A DNA stretch of 64,000 nt from Lysobacter sp. Root916 (GCF_001429785.1 NZ_LMJF01000001.1:364599-428598), one strand, 5' to 3'; positions 8,864-17,920 are shown, numbered from the stretch's first letter. Notes: generated by a model not told the origin, from the sequence alone. Program-made: numbers and translations.

Positions 8864-10507
8864 TCAGCGCCGACGCAGGTCCTCGTCCTTCACGCCCTGG
8901 CGCCGCAGCTCCAGCACGGTCGGGGTGATCGCGGCGATGCGCGCCTCGATGCGGGCGCGGGCGTAGTAATCCAGCTCGGGGCGCTTCTTGAGCGTGTTCA
9001 GCTGGACCAGGGCCTGCTCCGGGCGTCCGCCCAGGTAGGCGGCTTCCGCGTAGGCTTCGCCGGCACGGACCGGGTCGCCCGCGATCTCACAGGCGCGTGC
9101 GAACGCCTGCTGGAACAGGGCGTCCTCGCTGGCGCTGCCCAGTAGCGGGCGCAGCACGGCCTGGGCGCGCTTGCCGGATTCCAGCGTGTTGCGCTCCGAC
9201 AGGGTGCGCGCATAGGTCAGGGCGACGGCGCGGTTGTTGGGCATCTGCCGCAGCAGGGATTCGAAGCGGGCGTCGGCGGAGGCGACCTTGCCGCTCTGCG
9301 CCTCGGCCTCGCTCAGGGCCAGGCTCAGCCACAGGTGGCCGGGGTACTTGTCCAGCAGCTCGGCGAACACCGGCGCCGCGGCGCCGGCCTGGTTGGCGCG
9401 CATGCGCGCCACCGCCAGCCCGTAGCGCTGGGCCTCGTCGAGCTTGGCGCCCTTGCCCAGACGCTCGTACTCGGCGATCGCGTCGCGCGCCGACTCGGCG
9501 CTGAGCACGCGCATGCGCTCGCGCGCGAATTCGAACAGGCCGGTGTCGCCGCCCGACAGCGCATAGCCTTGCAGGCGCAACGCACTGGGCAGCAGCGGGT
9601 TGTCCAACCCGCGCGCGTCGCCGGGCAGGCTGTAGCCGTTCTTGGGAATGCGCTCGCTGCGGGTCGCGTTCGGGGTCGAAGTGGTCGCGATCACCGTGCT
9701 TTGCGCGATCTGCTCGGCGCGCGCCTTGGCCTCGCTGATGCGGGTGGTGGTGACCGGGTGGGTCAGCAGGTAGTCGGGGGTGGGGCCGAAGTAGCCGGCT
9801 TTGTTGCTGCGCGACTTGGCCTGCATCTTGGCGAAGAAATCGGCCATCGCGGTCGGGTCGTACTGGCTGCGCGACAGGGTCTGGATGCCCAGGCGGTCGG
9901 CCTCGGACTCGTTGGAACGGGTGTAGTCGATCTGGCGCTGCTGCATCAGGCCCATCGCCGACACCATCGCCGCCTGGGCGGCGTCGTCGGCGGAGTTTCC
10001 GCCGGCGGCCTGGGCGGCGACGATCGCGCCCAGCATCGCCAGCAGGATCGGCAATTGGTCGCGCTGGGCGCGTTCGACCCCGCGCAGCACGTGCTGCTGG
10101 GTGACGTGGGCGATTTCGTGCGAGAGCACCGCGGCCACCTCGTCCTCGCGCTCGGCCGCCAGCACCAGGCCGACGTTGACGCCGATGTAGCCGCCCAGGG
10201 TGGCGAAGGCGTTGATCTGGCGCTGGCGCATCACGAAGAAGGTGAAGGGCTGGCGCGGGCGGTCGCTGCTGGCAGCCAGGCGGGTGCCCAGGGTGTCCAG
10301 CCAGCTGTTGATCAGCGGGTCTTCCAGCAGATAGTCGTAGTGGCGCAACTGGGCCAGCATCATCGCGCCGTACTCGCGCTCCTGGGCCGGGGTCAGCAGT
10401 TCGCCCGCGGACGAGCCGATGTCGGGCAGGCTCGATTCCTGGGCCGGCGCGCAGAGGCTGGCGACGGCGAGGGTGATGGCGGCGGAAAGCAGGGCGATGC
10501 GGCGCAA
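8864..10507 (-). CDS. BepA-like periplasmic M48 metalloprotease with TPR domain
   Basis: Exported zinc protease/chaperone related to BepA (YfgC), which handles stalled outer-membrane LptD and BAM substrates. It has 548 residues. A signal peptide ends near CAPA-QES (about residue 22). The zinc site HEIAH is at 130-134, and the third ligand is the Glu in SEADRLG. The C-terminal 200 residues are helical TPR-like repeats. The start is a TTG at 10507 with GAGGAA seven bases upstream; no ATG fits between it and the signal peptide. It is transcribed divergently from grxC. Confidence 0.88.
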   Translation of the reverse strand: MRRIALLSAAITLAVASLCAPAQESSLPDIGSSAGELLTPAQEREYGAMMLAQLRHYDYLLEDPLINSWLDTLGTRLAASSDRPRQPFTFFVMRQRQINAFATLGGYIGVNVGLVLAAEREDEVAAVLSHEIAHVTQQHVLRGVERAQRDQLPILLAMLGAIVAAQAAGGNSADDAAQAAMVSAMGLMQQRQIDYTRSNESEADRLGIQTLSRSQYDPTAMADFFAKMQAKSRSNKAGYFGPTPDYLLTHPVTTTRISEAKARAEQIAQSTVIATTSTPNATRSERIPKNGYSLPGDARGLDNPLLPSALRLQGYALSGGDTGLFEFARERMRVLSAESARDAIAEYERLGKGAKLDEAQRYGLAVARMRANQAGAAAPVFAELLDKYPGHLWLSLALSEAEAQSGKVASADARFESLLRQMPNNRAVALTYARTLSERNTLESGKRAQAVLRPLLGSASEDALFQQAFARACEIAGDPVRAGEAYAEAAYLGGRPEQALVQLNTLKKRPELDYYARARIEARIAAITPTVLELRRQGVKDEDLRRR

Positions 10508-10737
10508 GCGGGTGTTCCTCGGTCGCGGGGTGGTCGCGGGCGGCAAGTGCACGTTCGCACGGCAGAATGCGGCCCGCCACGTCCGGCGGTGTGAATCATC
10601 CATTAATTCGCTACCGTCCGAGGGCGCATGGAGGGGGCGGTGGACGACAGCGTTCCGCAGGCGCGCTTTAATGGCGCACCCTGCGGGCCCATAGTCAGAC
10701 CGCAACCCACCCGCCGAGTTTCATCAGGAGAACCGTC

Positions 10738-11025
10738 TTGAGCGTCACCGATACCGCGCCGTCCGAAGCGCCCGAGAAGATCGTGATCTACACCACCGCG
10801 ATCTGCCCCTATTGTGTGGCCGCGAAAAACTTCCTGAAGAGCAAGGGCGAGTCCTGGACCGAGGTCCGGATCGACCTGGACCCGGCCCAGCGCGAGAAGA
10901 TGATGAGCCTGACCCGGCGCACCAGCGTGCCGCAGATATTTATCCGCGGCACCCACGTGGGCGGCTACGACGACATGATCGCCTTGCATCGCGCGGGCGG
11001 GCTTGAGCCGCTGCTGGCGGGGTGA
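10738..11025 (+). CDS. grxC: Glutaredoxin (GrxC type)
   Basis: Small thiol-disulfide oxidoreductase that uses glutathione, 95 residues. The dithiol site CPYC is at 23-26, and the conserved TSVPQIFI and GG-DD segments follow. A TTG start at 10738 has an AGGAG seven bases upstream, and no ATG is available in frame. The next gene in the same direction is an AhpD-like protein 132 bases on, another CxxC redox protein. Confidence 0.92.
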   Translation: MSVTDTAPSEAPEKIVIYTTAICPYCVAAKNFLKSKGESWTEVRIDLDPAQREKMMSLTRRTSVPQIFIRGTHVGGYDDMIALHRAGGLEPLLAG

Positions 11026-11157
11026 GTGGGCGCGATCGGGCGGCACCGCCGCCTGCGCCCGCGAACGCCCGGCCAGGGATGGACGGGCCGGACCATCCGC
11101 TAGCCGGAACGGTAACGCCATGAACGGCAAGCGCGCCCCATCATCGAAGGAGTTTCC

Positions 11158-11553
11158 GTGAGCAACGACAGTACCGAAAGCGACCGCGTCGCCGAGTTCA
11201 CCGCGTTCCGCAAGCGCATGAACGAACGCATCCTGGCCGAGCCCAACCAGGTCGTGCGGCGCTTCTTCGCCCTCGACACCCAGACCTACCAGCCCGGCGC
11301 GCTGGACCTGAAGACCAAGGAACTGCTGGGCCTGGTCGCCTCGATGGTGCTGCGCTGCGACGACTGCATCAGCTACCACGTCGCCCAGTGCAAGGACGCC
11401 GGGGTCAACCGCGACGAAATGTTCGAGGCCTTCTCGGTCGGCCTGGTGGTGGGCGGCTCGATCGTGATCCCGCACCTGCGCCGCGCGGTCGATTTCCTCG
11501 ACCGGCTGGAGCAGGGCGAGGCCGCGGCGCCGGCGGGGCACGATCACGGCTGA
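11158..11553 (+). CDS. Carboxymuconolactone decarboxylase/AhpD-like protein
   Basis: A 131-residue helical protein with the AhpD-type motif CDDCISYH (C67, C70). In this family the motif gives peroxidase-linked thiol or decarboxylase chemistry. The GTG start at 11158 is preceded by AAGGAG. The tail is rich in Ala, His and Asp. The substrate cannot be stated; neighbouring grxC suggests a thiol redox role, but that is only inference. Confidence 0.85.
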   Translation: MSNDSTESDRVAEFTAFRKRMNERILAEPNQVVRRFFALDTQTYQPGALDLKTKELLGLVASMVLRCDDCISYHVAQCKDAGVNRDEMFEAFSVGLVVGGSIVIPHLRRAVDFLDRLEQGEAAAPAGHDHG

Positions 11554-11571
11554 GGCCCGTCCATTACCTGA

Positions 11572-11656
11572 CCTGTGGGAGCGGCGTAAGCCGCGATTGG
11601 GCCTCCAGCCTGCGTCGCAACCGGCGGCCTATCGCGGCTTACGCCGCTCCCACAGG
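11572..11656. repeat. REP-like 26-bp perfect inverted repeat
   Basis: The arm at 11572-11597 (core GGGAGCGGCGTAAGCCGC) is repeated exactly in reverse complement at 11631-11656, around a 33-base loop. A single 25-base unit of the same sequence occurs at 61932-61956. Such units are dispersed between genes in xanthomonads and pseudomonads. The hairpin could also end transcription of the AhpD-like gene. Confidence 0.85.
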
Positions 11657-11805
11657 GGCGGTGCGCGCCGGATCGGGCCGTCCGCCACCCGACCATCGTC
11701 CAATACGGCGCCGAATGCAGGGTCGGGCCGCTTCCGGCATAATTACGGGGCTCAACCTTGCGCCGCGCCGCTTGCGCCGCGCCCTATCGCTGGAAGAACT
11801 CCCTC

Positions 11806-12819
11806 ATGACGCAAACCATTACGGTCATCCGTGGCGACGGCATCGGCCCGGAGATCATGGACGCCACCCTGCACGTGCTCGACGCCATGAACGTCGGCCT
11901 GTCCTACGAATTCGCCGATGCCGGCCTGGTCGCCCTGGAGAAGCACGGCGAGTTGCTGCCGGCCTCGACCATGGACTCGATCCGCAAGAATCGCATCGCC
12001 CTGAAGAGCCCGCTGACCACGCCGGTCGGCGAGGGCTTCAGCTCGATCAACGTCGAACTGCGCAAGCGCTTCGACCTGTACGCCAACGTGCGTCCGGCCA
12101 AGTCGTTCCCGAACACCAAGTCGCGCTTCCCCTCGGGCGTGGACCTGATCACCGTGCGCGAGAACACCGAAGGCGCCTACATCGGCGAAGGCCAGTCGCT
12201 GACCGCGGACGGCGAAACCGCCACCCTGGTGCAGAAGATCACCCGCCGCGGCTCCGAGCGCATCGTGCGCTACGCCTTCGACCTGGCCCGCAAGACCGGC
12301 CGCAAGAAGGTCACTGTGGTGCACAAGGCCAACATCCTGAAGTCGACCTCGGGCCTGTTCCTGAAGACCGCGCGCGAAGTGGCGCAGCAGTACCCGGACA
12401 TCCAGTGCAACGAGATGATCGTGGACAACACCTGCATGCAGCTGGTGATGCGTCCGGAGCAGTTCGACATCATCGTCACCACCAACCTGTTCGGCGACAT
12501 CATCTCCGACCTCTGCGCCGGCCTGGTCGGCGGCCTGGGCCTGGCCCCGGGCGCCAACATCGGCACCGACGCGGCGATCTTCGAAGCCGTGCACGGCACC
12601 GCCCCGGACATCGCCGGCCAGGGCAAGGCCAATCCCTGCGCCCTGCTGCTGGGCGCGGCGCAGCTGCTGGACCACATCGGCCAGCCCGAGAAGGCGACCA
12701 AGCTGCGCGAGGCCATCATCGCCACGCTGGAAGCCAAGGACTCGCTGACGCCGGACCTGGGCGGCGAGGGCAACACCATGTCCTTCGCCAAGGCGATCGC
12801 CAGCCGCGCCATCGCCTGA
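11806..12819 (+). CDS. icd: Isocitrate dehydrogenase, NAD-type
   Basis: Oxidative decarboxylation of isocitrate to 2-oxoglutarate in the TCA cycle. At 337 residues it belongs to the short isocitrate/isopropylmalate dehydrogenase type rather than the E. coli NADP enzyme of about 416. Visible are RGDGIGPEI near the N-terminus, the substrate motif ENTEGAYIGEG, the NLFGDIISDL metal-site segment and the HGTAPDIAG cofactor loop. The ATG at 11806 places the conserved VIRGDGIG close to the start. Homoisocitrate or isopropylmalate dehydrogenase is the main alternative; the lack of leu genes nearby favours isocitrate. Confidence 0.85.
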   Translation: MTQTITVIRGDGIGPEIMDATLHVLDAMNVGLSYEFADAGLVALEKHGELLPASTMDSIRKNRIALKSPLTTPVGEGFSSINVELRKRFDLYANVRPAKSFPNTKSRFPSGVDLITVRENTEGAYIGEGQSLTADGETATLVQKITRRGSERIVRYAFDLARKTGRKKVTVVHKANILKSTSGLFLKTAREVAQQYPDIQCNEMIVDNTCMQLVMRPEQFDIIVTTNLFGDIISDLCAGLVGGLGLAPGANIGTDAAIFEAVHGTAPDIAGQGKANPCALLLGAAQLLDHIGQPEKATKLREAIIATLEAKDSLTPDLGGEGNTMSFAKAIASRAIA

Positions 12820-12841
12820 TCCAGGCCAACGCGGTACCGCC

Positions 12842-12868
12842 ACGGGGCGCCTTCGGGCGCCTCGTTGC
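12842..12868 (+). terminator. Probable terminator after icd
   Basis: A nine-pair GC-rich stem (GGGGCGCC against GGCGCCTC, one G-U pair) closes a TTCG tetraloop 23 bases after the icd stop. The T-run that follows is weak. Confidence 0.55.
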
Positions 12869-13243
12869 GTTTGCGGCGCAGGAAAGCCCAGCGACTTTGT
12901 AGCCCTCTCCCGCGTGCGGGGTGAGGGCCGGCGTTGCGCACCATCGGCTCGCGCTGCATCGACCGTCCGGCCGTCCTGCGGTCGGATCGGGGTGTGGGCT
13001 GCAGGGAGGGCCGCCGAGGCTGCATCGCCCCTGGGCTCGCGCACGGGGCGAGAGGGCGGGGCGTCTGGCCACCACTGGCCCCCTCAAGTCCGTGTCAGCC
13101 CGCTCCAGGCGTTGCTAGCAGGTGGCTGGACGCCAAGTTCCCCCACCTGAACCGTCCTCCCCGCCTGTGGCCGCCACAGCCCTCGACAGCGCCCATGTTG
13201 CACCGCAAAATAGAGTCCTAACAAGTTCCATACGGATGAAGCG
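12869..13243. other. Intergenic region with one REP-like remnant
   Basis: No supportable gene is present. At 12902-12928 lies a unit of the CTCTCCCGCGTGCGGG...GAGGGC family, which also occurs at 43149 and 52116. The rest shows no recognisable promoter, RNA or conserved reading frame. Confidence 0.6.
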
Positions 13244-14587
13244 ATGAATGCCCCGGTCCGCCCCAGCGCGCTCGCGCTGACGCCGCTGCTGCTGTTCCTG
13301 GCGCTGTTCTTCGGCGCGGGGATCTACTTCACCACCCACGGCGAGGCGATGGGCTTCTATCAGTTGCGCGCGCCGGTCGCGATCCTGCCCGCGCTGGCGC
13401 TGGCGGCGTTCATCGCCTGGCGCCGCAAGCTCAAGCCGCTGGAGACGCTGCTGGAGGGCATGGGTGACAGCAATGTCGTGCTGATGTGCCTGATCTTCCT
13501 GCTCGCCGGCGGCTTCGTCGAAGTCTCCAAGGCGATCGGCGCGGTCGACGCGATCGTCTCGCTGGGCATCGGCCATGTGCATCCGGCCCTGTTGCTGCCC
13601 AGCCTGTTCCTGGTCGCCGGCTTCATCTCGCTGTCGCTGGGCACCTCGATGGGCACCATCGCCGCGGTCGCGCCGATCGCCCTGGGCGTGTCCGACGCCT
13701 CCGGCTTGGATCGCGCGCTGGTGCTGGGCGCGGTGATCGGCGGCGCCACCTTCGGCGACAACCTGTCGGTGATCTCCGACACCGCCATCGTCGCCACCCG
13801 CACCCAGGGCTGCACCATGCGCGAGAAGTTCCGCGAGAACTTCAAGCTGGCACTGCCGGCCGCGTTGCTGACCCTGATCGTGCTCGGCTTCGTCGGCGAA
13901 ACCGCACCGGTCGCGCCGCTGGAACCGGTCTCGGCCTGGTTGATCCTGCCCTACCTGATCGTGCTGGGCATGGCCCTGGCCGGCGTCGACGTGATCGTGG
14001 TGTTGAGCGTGGGCCTGCTGGTGGCCGGCGGCTTCGGCTTCTTCCTGGCCGACGACTTCGGCCTGGCCGCCTACGCCGGACACATCTGGGACGGCTTCGA
14101 GAGCATGATCGAGATCACCCTGCTGTCGCTGCTGGTCGGCGGCCTGGGCGCGCTGATGAAGGCCACCGGCGGCCTGGCCTGGCTGGCCCAGGTGATCGGC
14201 AAGTTCGCGCGCGGCCACAAGAGCCGGCGCGCGGGCGAGGTCAGCATCGCCGCGCTGTCGGCCACCACCGACGTGTTCACCGCCAACAACACCGTCGCGA
14301 TCCTGATCAGCGGCGGCCTGGCGCGCGACATCGCCCAACAGCACGGCGTGCCGCCGGCGCGCGCGGCCAGCGTGCTCGACATCTTCGCCTGCGTGACCCA
14401 GGGCATCCTGCCCTACGGCGCGCAGATCCTGCTGGCCGCCTCGCTGGGCGCGGTCTCGCCGCTGGCCCTGGCCGGCAGCGTGCACTACAGCTGGCTGCTG
14501 GGCGGCATCACCATCCTGGCCATGCTGTGGTCCTCGCGTAAGCGCGCGCCGCAGCCCTTGCCGCAGGCGGCCGAAGAGCGCGGCTGA
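13244..14587 (+). CDS. Na+/H+ antiporter, NhaC-like
   Basis: A polytopic membrane protein of 447 residues with about eleven hydrophobic segments. The NhaC signature is visible as GGATFGDNLSVISDTAIVA (about residues 165-185), and further conserved stretches are TSMGTIAA and TDVFTANNTVAI. The family exchanges protons for sodium, or malate/lactate in the MleN branch; ion specificity cannot be read here. It stands alone, ending in a bidirectional terminator facing the Bax inhibitor-1 gene. Confidence 0.85.
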   Translation: MNAPVRPSALALTPLLLFLALFFGAGIYFTTHGEAMGFYQLRAPVAILPALALAAFIAWRRKLKPLETLLEGMGDSNVVLMCLIFLLAGGFVEVSKAIGAVDAIVSLGIGHVHPALLLPSLFLVAGFISLSLGTSMGTIAAVAPIALGVSDASGLDRALVLGAVIGGATFGDNLSVISDTAIVATRTQGCTMREKFRENFKLALPAALLTLIVLGFVGETAPVAPLEPVSAWLILPYLIVLGMALAGVDVIVVLSVGLLVAGGFGFFLADDFGLAAYAGHIWDGFESMIEITLLSLLVGGLGALMKATGGLAWLAQVIGKFARGHKSRRAGEVSIAALSATTDVFTANNTVAILISGGLARDIAQQHGVPPARAASVLDIFACVTQGILPYGAQILLAASLGAVSPLALAGSVHYSWLLGGITILAMLWSSRKRAPQPLPQAAEERG

Positions 14588-14607
14588 GGGCAGGGCGGAG
14601 GCGAAAA

Positions 14608-14631
14608 AAAGGGGCGCGATCGCGCCCCTTT
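14608..14631. terminator. Bidirectional terminator
   Basis: A perfect 24-base palindrome (AAAGGGGCGCGA and its complement) with A-runs on the left and T-runs on the right. It lies between the convergent antiporter and Bax inhibitor-1 genes and can serve both. Confidence 0.85.
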
Positions 14632-14651
14632 CTCGTTTCCCGCGGCGTCGC

Positions 14652-15410
14652 TCAGTTGCGCGACTGCAGCTTCGACAGCAGACGCAGGAACTCGATGTAC
14701 AGCCACACCAGGGTGACCATCAGGCCGAACGCGGCGTACCACTCCATGTACTTGGGCGCGCGCTGCTCGACGCCGGTTTCGATGAAGTCGAAGTCCAGCA
14801 CCAGATTCAGCGCCGCCACCACCACCACGAACAGGCTGAAGCCGATGCCGATCAGGCTGGACTCGTGGATATAGGGCATTTCCTTGCCGAACAGGCGCAT
14901 GCCGAAGCTGACCAGATACAGCACGAAGATGCCGCCGGTGGCCGCGGCCACGCCCAGCTTGAAGTTCTCGGTGGCCTTGATCAGGCCCGAGCGGTAGGCG
15001 AACAGCAGGGCGAACAGGGTGCCGAAGGTCAGCATCACCGCCTGCATCACGATGCCCGGATAGCGCGCCTCGAACACCGAGGAGATCGCGCCCAGGAACA
15101 GGCCCTCGACCAGCGCGTACGCCGGCGCGGTCACCGGCGCCCAGGTCTTCTTGAAGATCGTCACCATCGCCAGGACGAAACCGCCCAGACCGCCGATCAG
15201 CATGAACGGCATCAGGCCGGTCGCGCCCTCGGTGGTGATGGTGATCTGGCTCCAGGCGTAGGCGGCGGTCAGCACCGTCAGCAGCAGCAACAGGCCGGTC
15301 TTGTTGACCGTGCCGTTCAAGCTCATGGCCTGACTGTCGCCCTGTACTACCGTGCCGCTGGCCAGGTCCAGGAAGGTGGATTCCTTGAGTGCCGGATTGC
15401 CGCTGCGCAT
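14652..15410 (-). CDS. Bax inhibitor-1/YccA-family membrane protein
   Basis: A 252-residue inner-membrane protein with seven predicted helices after a hydrophilic N-terminus of about 40 residues. That layout fits the BaxI_1 branch of the Bax inhibitor-1 superfamily (calcium-leak or stress-related membrane proteins; exact bacterial role unsettled). Acidic residues close to the C-terminal helices (LDFDFIETG) are characteristic. The start is the ATG at 15410. Its end faces the antiporter gene across a shared terminator. Confidence 0.85.
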   Translation of the reverse strand: MRSGNPALKESTFLDLASGTVVQGDSQAMSLNGTVNKTGLLLLLTVLTAAYAWSQITITTEGATGLMPFMLIGGLGGFVLAMVTIFKKTWAPVTAPAYALVEGLFLGAISSVFEARYPGIVMQAVMLTFGTLFALLFAYRSGLIKATENFKLGVAAATGGIFVLYLVSFGMRLFGKEMPYIHESSLIGIGFSLFVVVVAALNLVLDFDFIETGVEQRAPKYMEWYAAFGLMVTLVWLYIEFLRLLSKLQSRN

Positions 15411-15565
15411 GTTGGTCGCCCCTGTAGTCCTGAATGAACGGTTGTTCACGATGCCGGGAGCATACACGCAGGCCGCTTTAGCCGACGCCTCGTTGACAGC
15501 AGCGATGGCGCCGCCCAAACTAGTCGGCCTTTCGCGGCGTTGGCGCGCAACGAGAGTCCCGGCTT

Positions 15566-15642
15566 CGGGGTATAGCTCAGCCTGGTAGAGCGCCAGCTTT
15601 GGGAGCTGGATGTCGTGGGTTCGAATCCCTCTGCCCCGACCA
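15566..15642 (+). tRNA. tRNA-Pro (anticodon TGG)
   Basis: A 77-base cloverleaf with an encoded CCA end. The anticodon stem CCAGC/GCTGG encloses the loop TTTGGGA, anticodon TGG. It is the first of a cluster of four tRNAs. Confidence 0.97.
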
Positions 15643-15683
15643 TCCGCTACCGGGCTGGGGCGTCAGTTAAGATGTTTGGACTG

Positions 15684-15760
15684 GCGCCCGTAGCTCAACT
15701 GGATAGAGCACCGGCCTTCTAAGCCGGTGGTTGTGGGTTCGATTCCCGCCGGGCGCGCCA
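15684..15760 (+). tRNA. tRNA-Arg (anticodon TCT)
   Basis: A 77-base cloverleaf with acceptor GCGCCCG/CGGGCGC and encoded CCA. The anticodon loop is CTTCTAA, giving anticodon TCT. Confidence 0.97.
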
Positions 15761-15799
15761 AATTCGCAACTGATTTACGCTGTATGTCTACGTTTTACG

Positions 15800-15876
15800 G
15801 TGGCTGTAGCTCAGCTGGTTAGAGTACTGGATTGTGATTCCAGATGTCGGGGGTTCGAGTCCCCTCAGCCACCCCA
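15800..15876 (+). tRNA. tRNA-His (anticodon GTG)
   Basis: A cloverleaf with acceptor GTGGCTG/CAGCCAC and anticodon loop TTGTGAT. A G at 15799 can supply the extra 5' G of tRNA-His opposite the discriminator C. CCA is encoded. Confidence 0.97.
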
Positions 15877-15926
15877 TTGTTGTAAGGACCGAAAAGCTTC
15901 TGCTACAATTTCGCTCCTGATGTATC

Positions 15927-16002
15927 GGGCCGTTAGCTCAGTTGGTAGAGCAGTTGACTCTTAATCAATAGGTCCAAGGTTCGAATCCTTGACGGCCCAC
16001 CA
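15927..16002 (+). tRNA. tRNA-Lys (anticodon CTT); attachment site of tandem insertions
   Basis: A 76-base cloverleaf with encoded CCA. The anticodon loop CTCTTAA gives anticodon CTT. Its last 46 bases (15957-16002) recur exactly at 18363-18408 and, slightly altered, at 19952-19999. The intact gene therefore looks like the left attachment site of two tandem insertions. Confidence 0.97.
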
Positions 16003-16008
16003 ATACAG

Positions 16009-16041
16009 AAAGCCCCAGCGGAAACGCTGGGGCTTTTTCTT
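16009..16041 (+). terminator. Terminator after tRNA-Lys
   Basis: Stem AAAGCCCCAGCG/CGCTGGGGCTTT with a GAAA loop, followed by a T-rich tract. It ends the Pro-Arg-His-Lys tRNA cluster. Similar hairpins follow the other two tRNA-Lys 3' copies. Confidence 0.9.
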
Positions 16042-16108
16042 TTTCCTGTGTGGGGAGCGCAGTCGGGCGTGCCCGGCAAGGCGCTTGCGGACCTTGGGTT
16101 CCGCGCCG

Positions 16109-16175
16109 GGGCAGTTGATCGAGCGCGCGACAGAGAGGGCGGCACTTGTGTCCGCTCCAACCCAAAGCGGACATC
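16109..16175. repeat. Dispersed repeat, copy 1
   Basis: GGCAGTTGATCGAGC followed by an inverted pair TGTCCGCT...AGCGGACA. The same two elements in the same order occur at 19402-19488 in the second insertion. Function unknown. Confidence 0.55.
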
Positions 16176-16267
16176 CAGAGGATGTCCGCCTCTGACGCTC
16201 AGCCCATGTCCAGCCGTGACCGTCTTACGTGCCGATTGCTCCGCATGGGCGCAGATCATGGTGGTGC

Positions 16268-17920
16268 CTACGGATCCCGAACAGGTACGCCTGCCCGGTT
16301 CGGCAGCGGCGCGCCACGGACACGGTATCCATTGCCTTCAAAGCGCGCGCGAACACCTCGTATCACGCCTTCACCGACGTTCGCGCTCACATCGCTGTTG
16401 CGCTGAGGCGCAAGCGGAGACGCCAGTCCCGCCACCACGAGCCCCGAACCTTCCACCGCGACTGCCGGCAGCCGGCAATCGGCAATGCGTGGGCGGACGA
16501 TGCAACCTTGACCGTACAGCAGCACGGGCGACTGGCTCCATCGAGAGACCACCAGATCGCCACACCCGTCATGGTTGAGGTCGCCTGACGCAAAGTAGTT
16601 GGACCGGCCCATGTACTGATAGGCGTTGATGAGGGTCTCGGGCGCGAGCCCAGTGCCAGTTTGAAGGTAGTACCCGACGTAGTCCCATCCGCTGTGCGCG
16701 ATCGCTAAGTCGGTCCGGCCGTCACGGTTGAGGTCGCTAGCAATCAGGGGGCCGGGAGCGGTGAGCCTGGCGACGCCAACGCTCGACATGAGGTTGCCGT
16801 GCGAATCTTGTAAATACAGGCGCAGGTTTGCTTCATTCTTTGCTTCGTCCAACATCAGGTCACCGCGACCATCCGCGTTGAAATCGCCAACAGCGAGTGA
16901 TGCGGCAGCGTTGGAGCCCAGCGGCAGGGATAGCACCACCGGTGCGGCGTACCCCCCTGATGCAAGCGCTGGGTAGATCCGGAATTCCTCCAGCGGTCTG
17001 TTGAAGATCGTGGCGAGAATGAGATCGTCCAAGCCGTCGCCGTTGACGTCGCCGGTCGTGCGAACGGCGGACGAGGGCAATGACAGTGTCGAAGTGCGGC
17101 CAATGCCGCCAGAACCGCCATGGACGACCGTGGCCGAGGTGTCGCTTGAGTCGACGAGAACGTCGAGGTATCCATCGCGATCGACGTCAGTCACGACCAG
17201 TTCGTGGGGGTCGCCGGCTGCGGCCGCGCTCGAGGTGAACGTGCCATCTGCATTCGAGCGAAGCATCATGACGTCATTGCGAGCGGTAGTAATGATGTCG
17301 CCTACACCGTCGCGGTCCAGGTCGGCGATCAGGAGCTGGTAGTCGAATTCGTTGCCCCACTCCGTGATCTTGACTGCCGCGTCAAGGCGGCCGTCGCTGC
17401 GCTGGTACGCGACGTAAACCCGCATGCGGCTATCCGCCGAGTTGGGCGCGACGCGCGGGGAAAGGAACACGAGGTCGTCCCGTCCATCGCCGGAGACGTC
17501 GCCCACAGCGATGGACTGCGCCGTAGAGGTCGCCGGATCCGAGAGGAATTCCGGCGCAGTCATCGAGTAGGACTGCTGCTCGAGGGACATCGTCAGCATT
17601 GAAGTAGAGGCGGCGCCTACCCGGTGGTACGGGCGTGCGTTAAGCGTCGCACCTGCCCTCGGGCGCACCCTGGTCGTCGGATCTATCCATGGATGGGCGC
17701 TAGGGGGCGCACTTGCCCACGGGCCTGGGCTAGAGGTCGCGTCTGCCCGCGAGCGCGCGTTAGACGTCGCGCCTGCCAGAACGCTGGCCCATGAGGCGGA
17801 CGGCCGGCGGACAAGGTCGGCCAAACCCTGTGAAGCCCAGACCAAGCCAGCGCATAGACCGCAGGCCACGATCACCAACACCGCACCCGATCGCTTGTGC
17901 ATTCCCATCCCCATTGTCAT
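16268..17920 (-). CDS. Secreted FG-GAP (VCBS-like) repeat protein
   Basis: A 550-residue exported protein. After the N-terminal hydrophobic segment (about residues 12-30) comes a low-complexity stretch rich in Ala, Ser, Pro and Arg with repeated RAGAT/ARPGA-like words. Seven FG-GAP-type calcium loops follow, including GDVSGDGRDDL, ADLDRDGVGDI, TDVDRDGYLDV, GDVNGDGLDDL, GDFNADGRGDL, SDLNRDGRTDL and GDLNHDGCGDL. This suggests a complete seven-bladed beta-propeller. The last 80 residues after YGQGC have no repeat and look atypical. No enzymatic domain is visible; binding or adhesion is the likely role. It is the only intact gene of insertion 1. The start is ambiguous among four close ATG codons. 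Confidence 0.82.
   Translation of the reverse strand: MTMGMGMHKRSGAVLVIVACGLCAGLVWASQGLADLVRRPSASWASVLAGATSNARSRADATSSPGPWASAPPSAHPWIDPTTRVRPRAGATLNARPYHRVGAASTSMLTMSLEQQSYSMTAPEFLSDPATSTAQSIAVGDVSGDGRDDLVFLSPRVAPNSADSRMRVYVAYQRSDGRLDAAVKITEWGNEFDYQLLIADLDRDGVGDIITTARNDVMMLRSNADGTFTSSAAAAGDPHELVVTDVDRDGYLDVLVDSSDTSATVVHGGSGGIGRTSTLSLPSSAVRTTGDVNGDGLDDLILATIFNRPLEEFRIYPALASGGYAAPVVLSLPLGSNAAASLAVGDFNADGRGDLMLDEAKNEANLRLYLQDSHGNLMSSVGVARLTAPGPLIASDLNRDGRTDLAIAHSGWDYVGYYLQTGTGLAPETLINAYQYMGRSNYFASGDLNHDGCGDLVVSRWSQSPVLLYGQGCIVRPRIADCRLPAVAVEGSGLVVAGLASPLAPQRNSDVSANVGEGVIRGVRARFEGNGYRVRGAPLPNRAGVPVRDP

Noticed and set aside
12914-13150. Small plus-strand frame between icd and the antiporter
   Set aside because: It includes a REP-like unit and has Arg/Gly/Ser-biased sequence, no ribosome site and no recognisable homology.
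15401-15565. Possible extra N-terminal extension of the Bax inhibitor-1 protein up to 15518
   Set aside because: The extension is not hydrophobic or conserved. The ATG at 15410 fits the family start.
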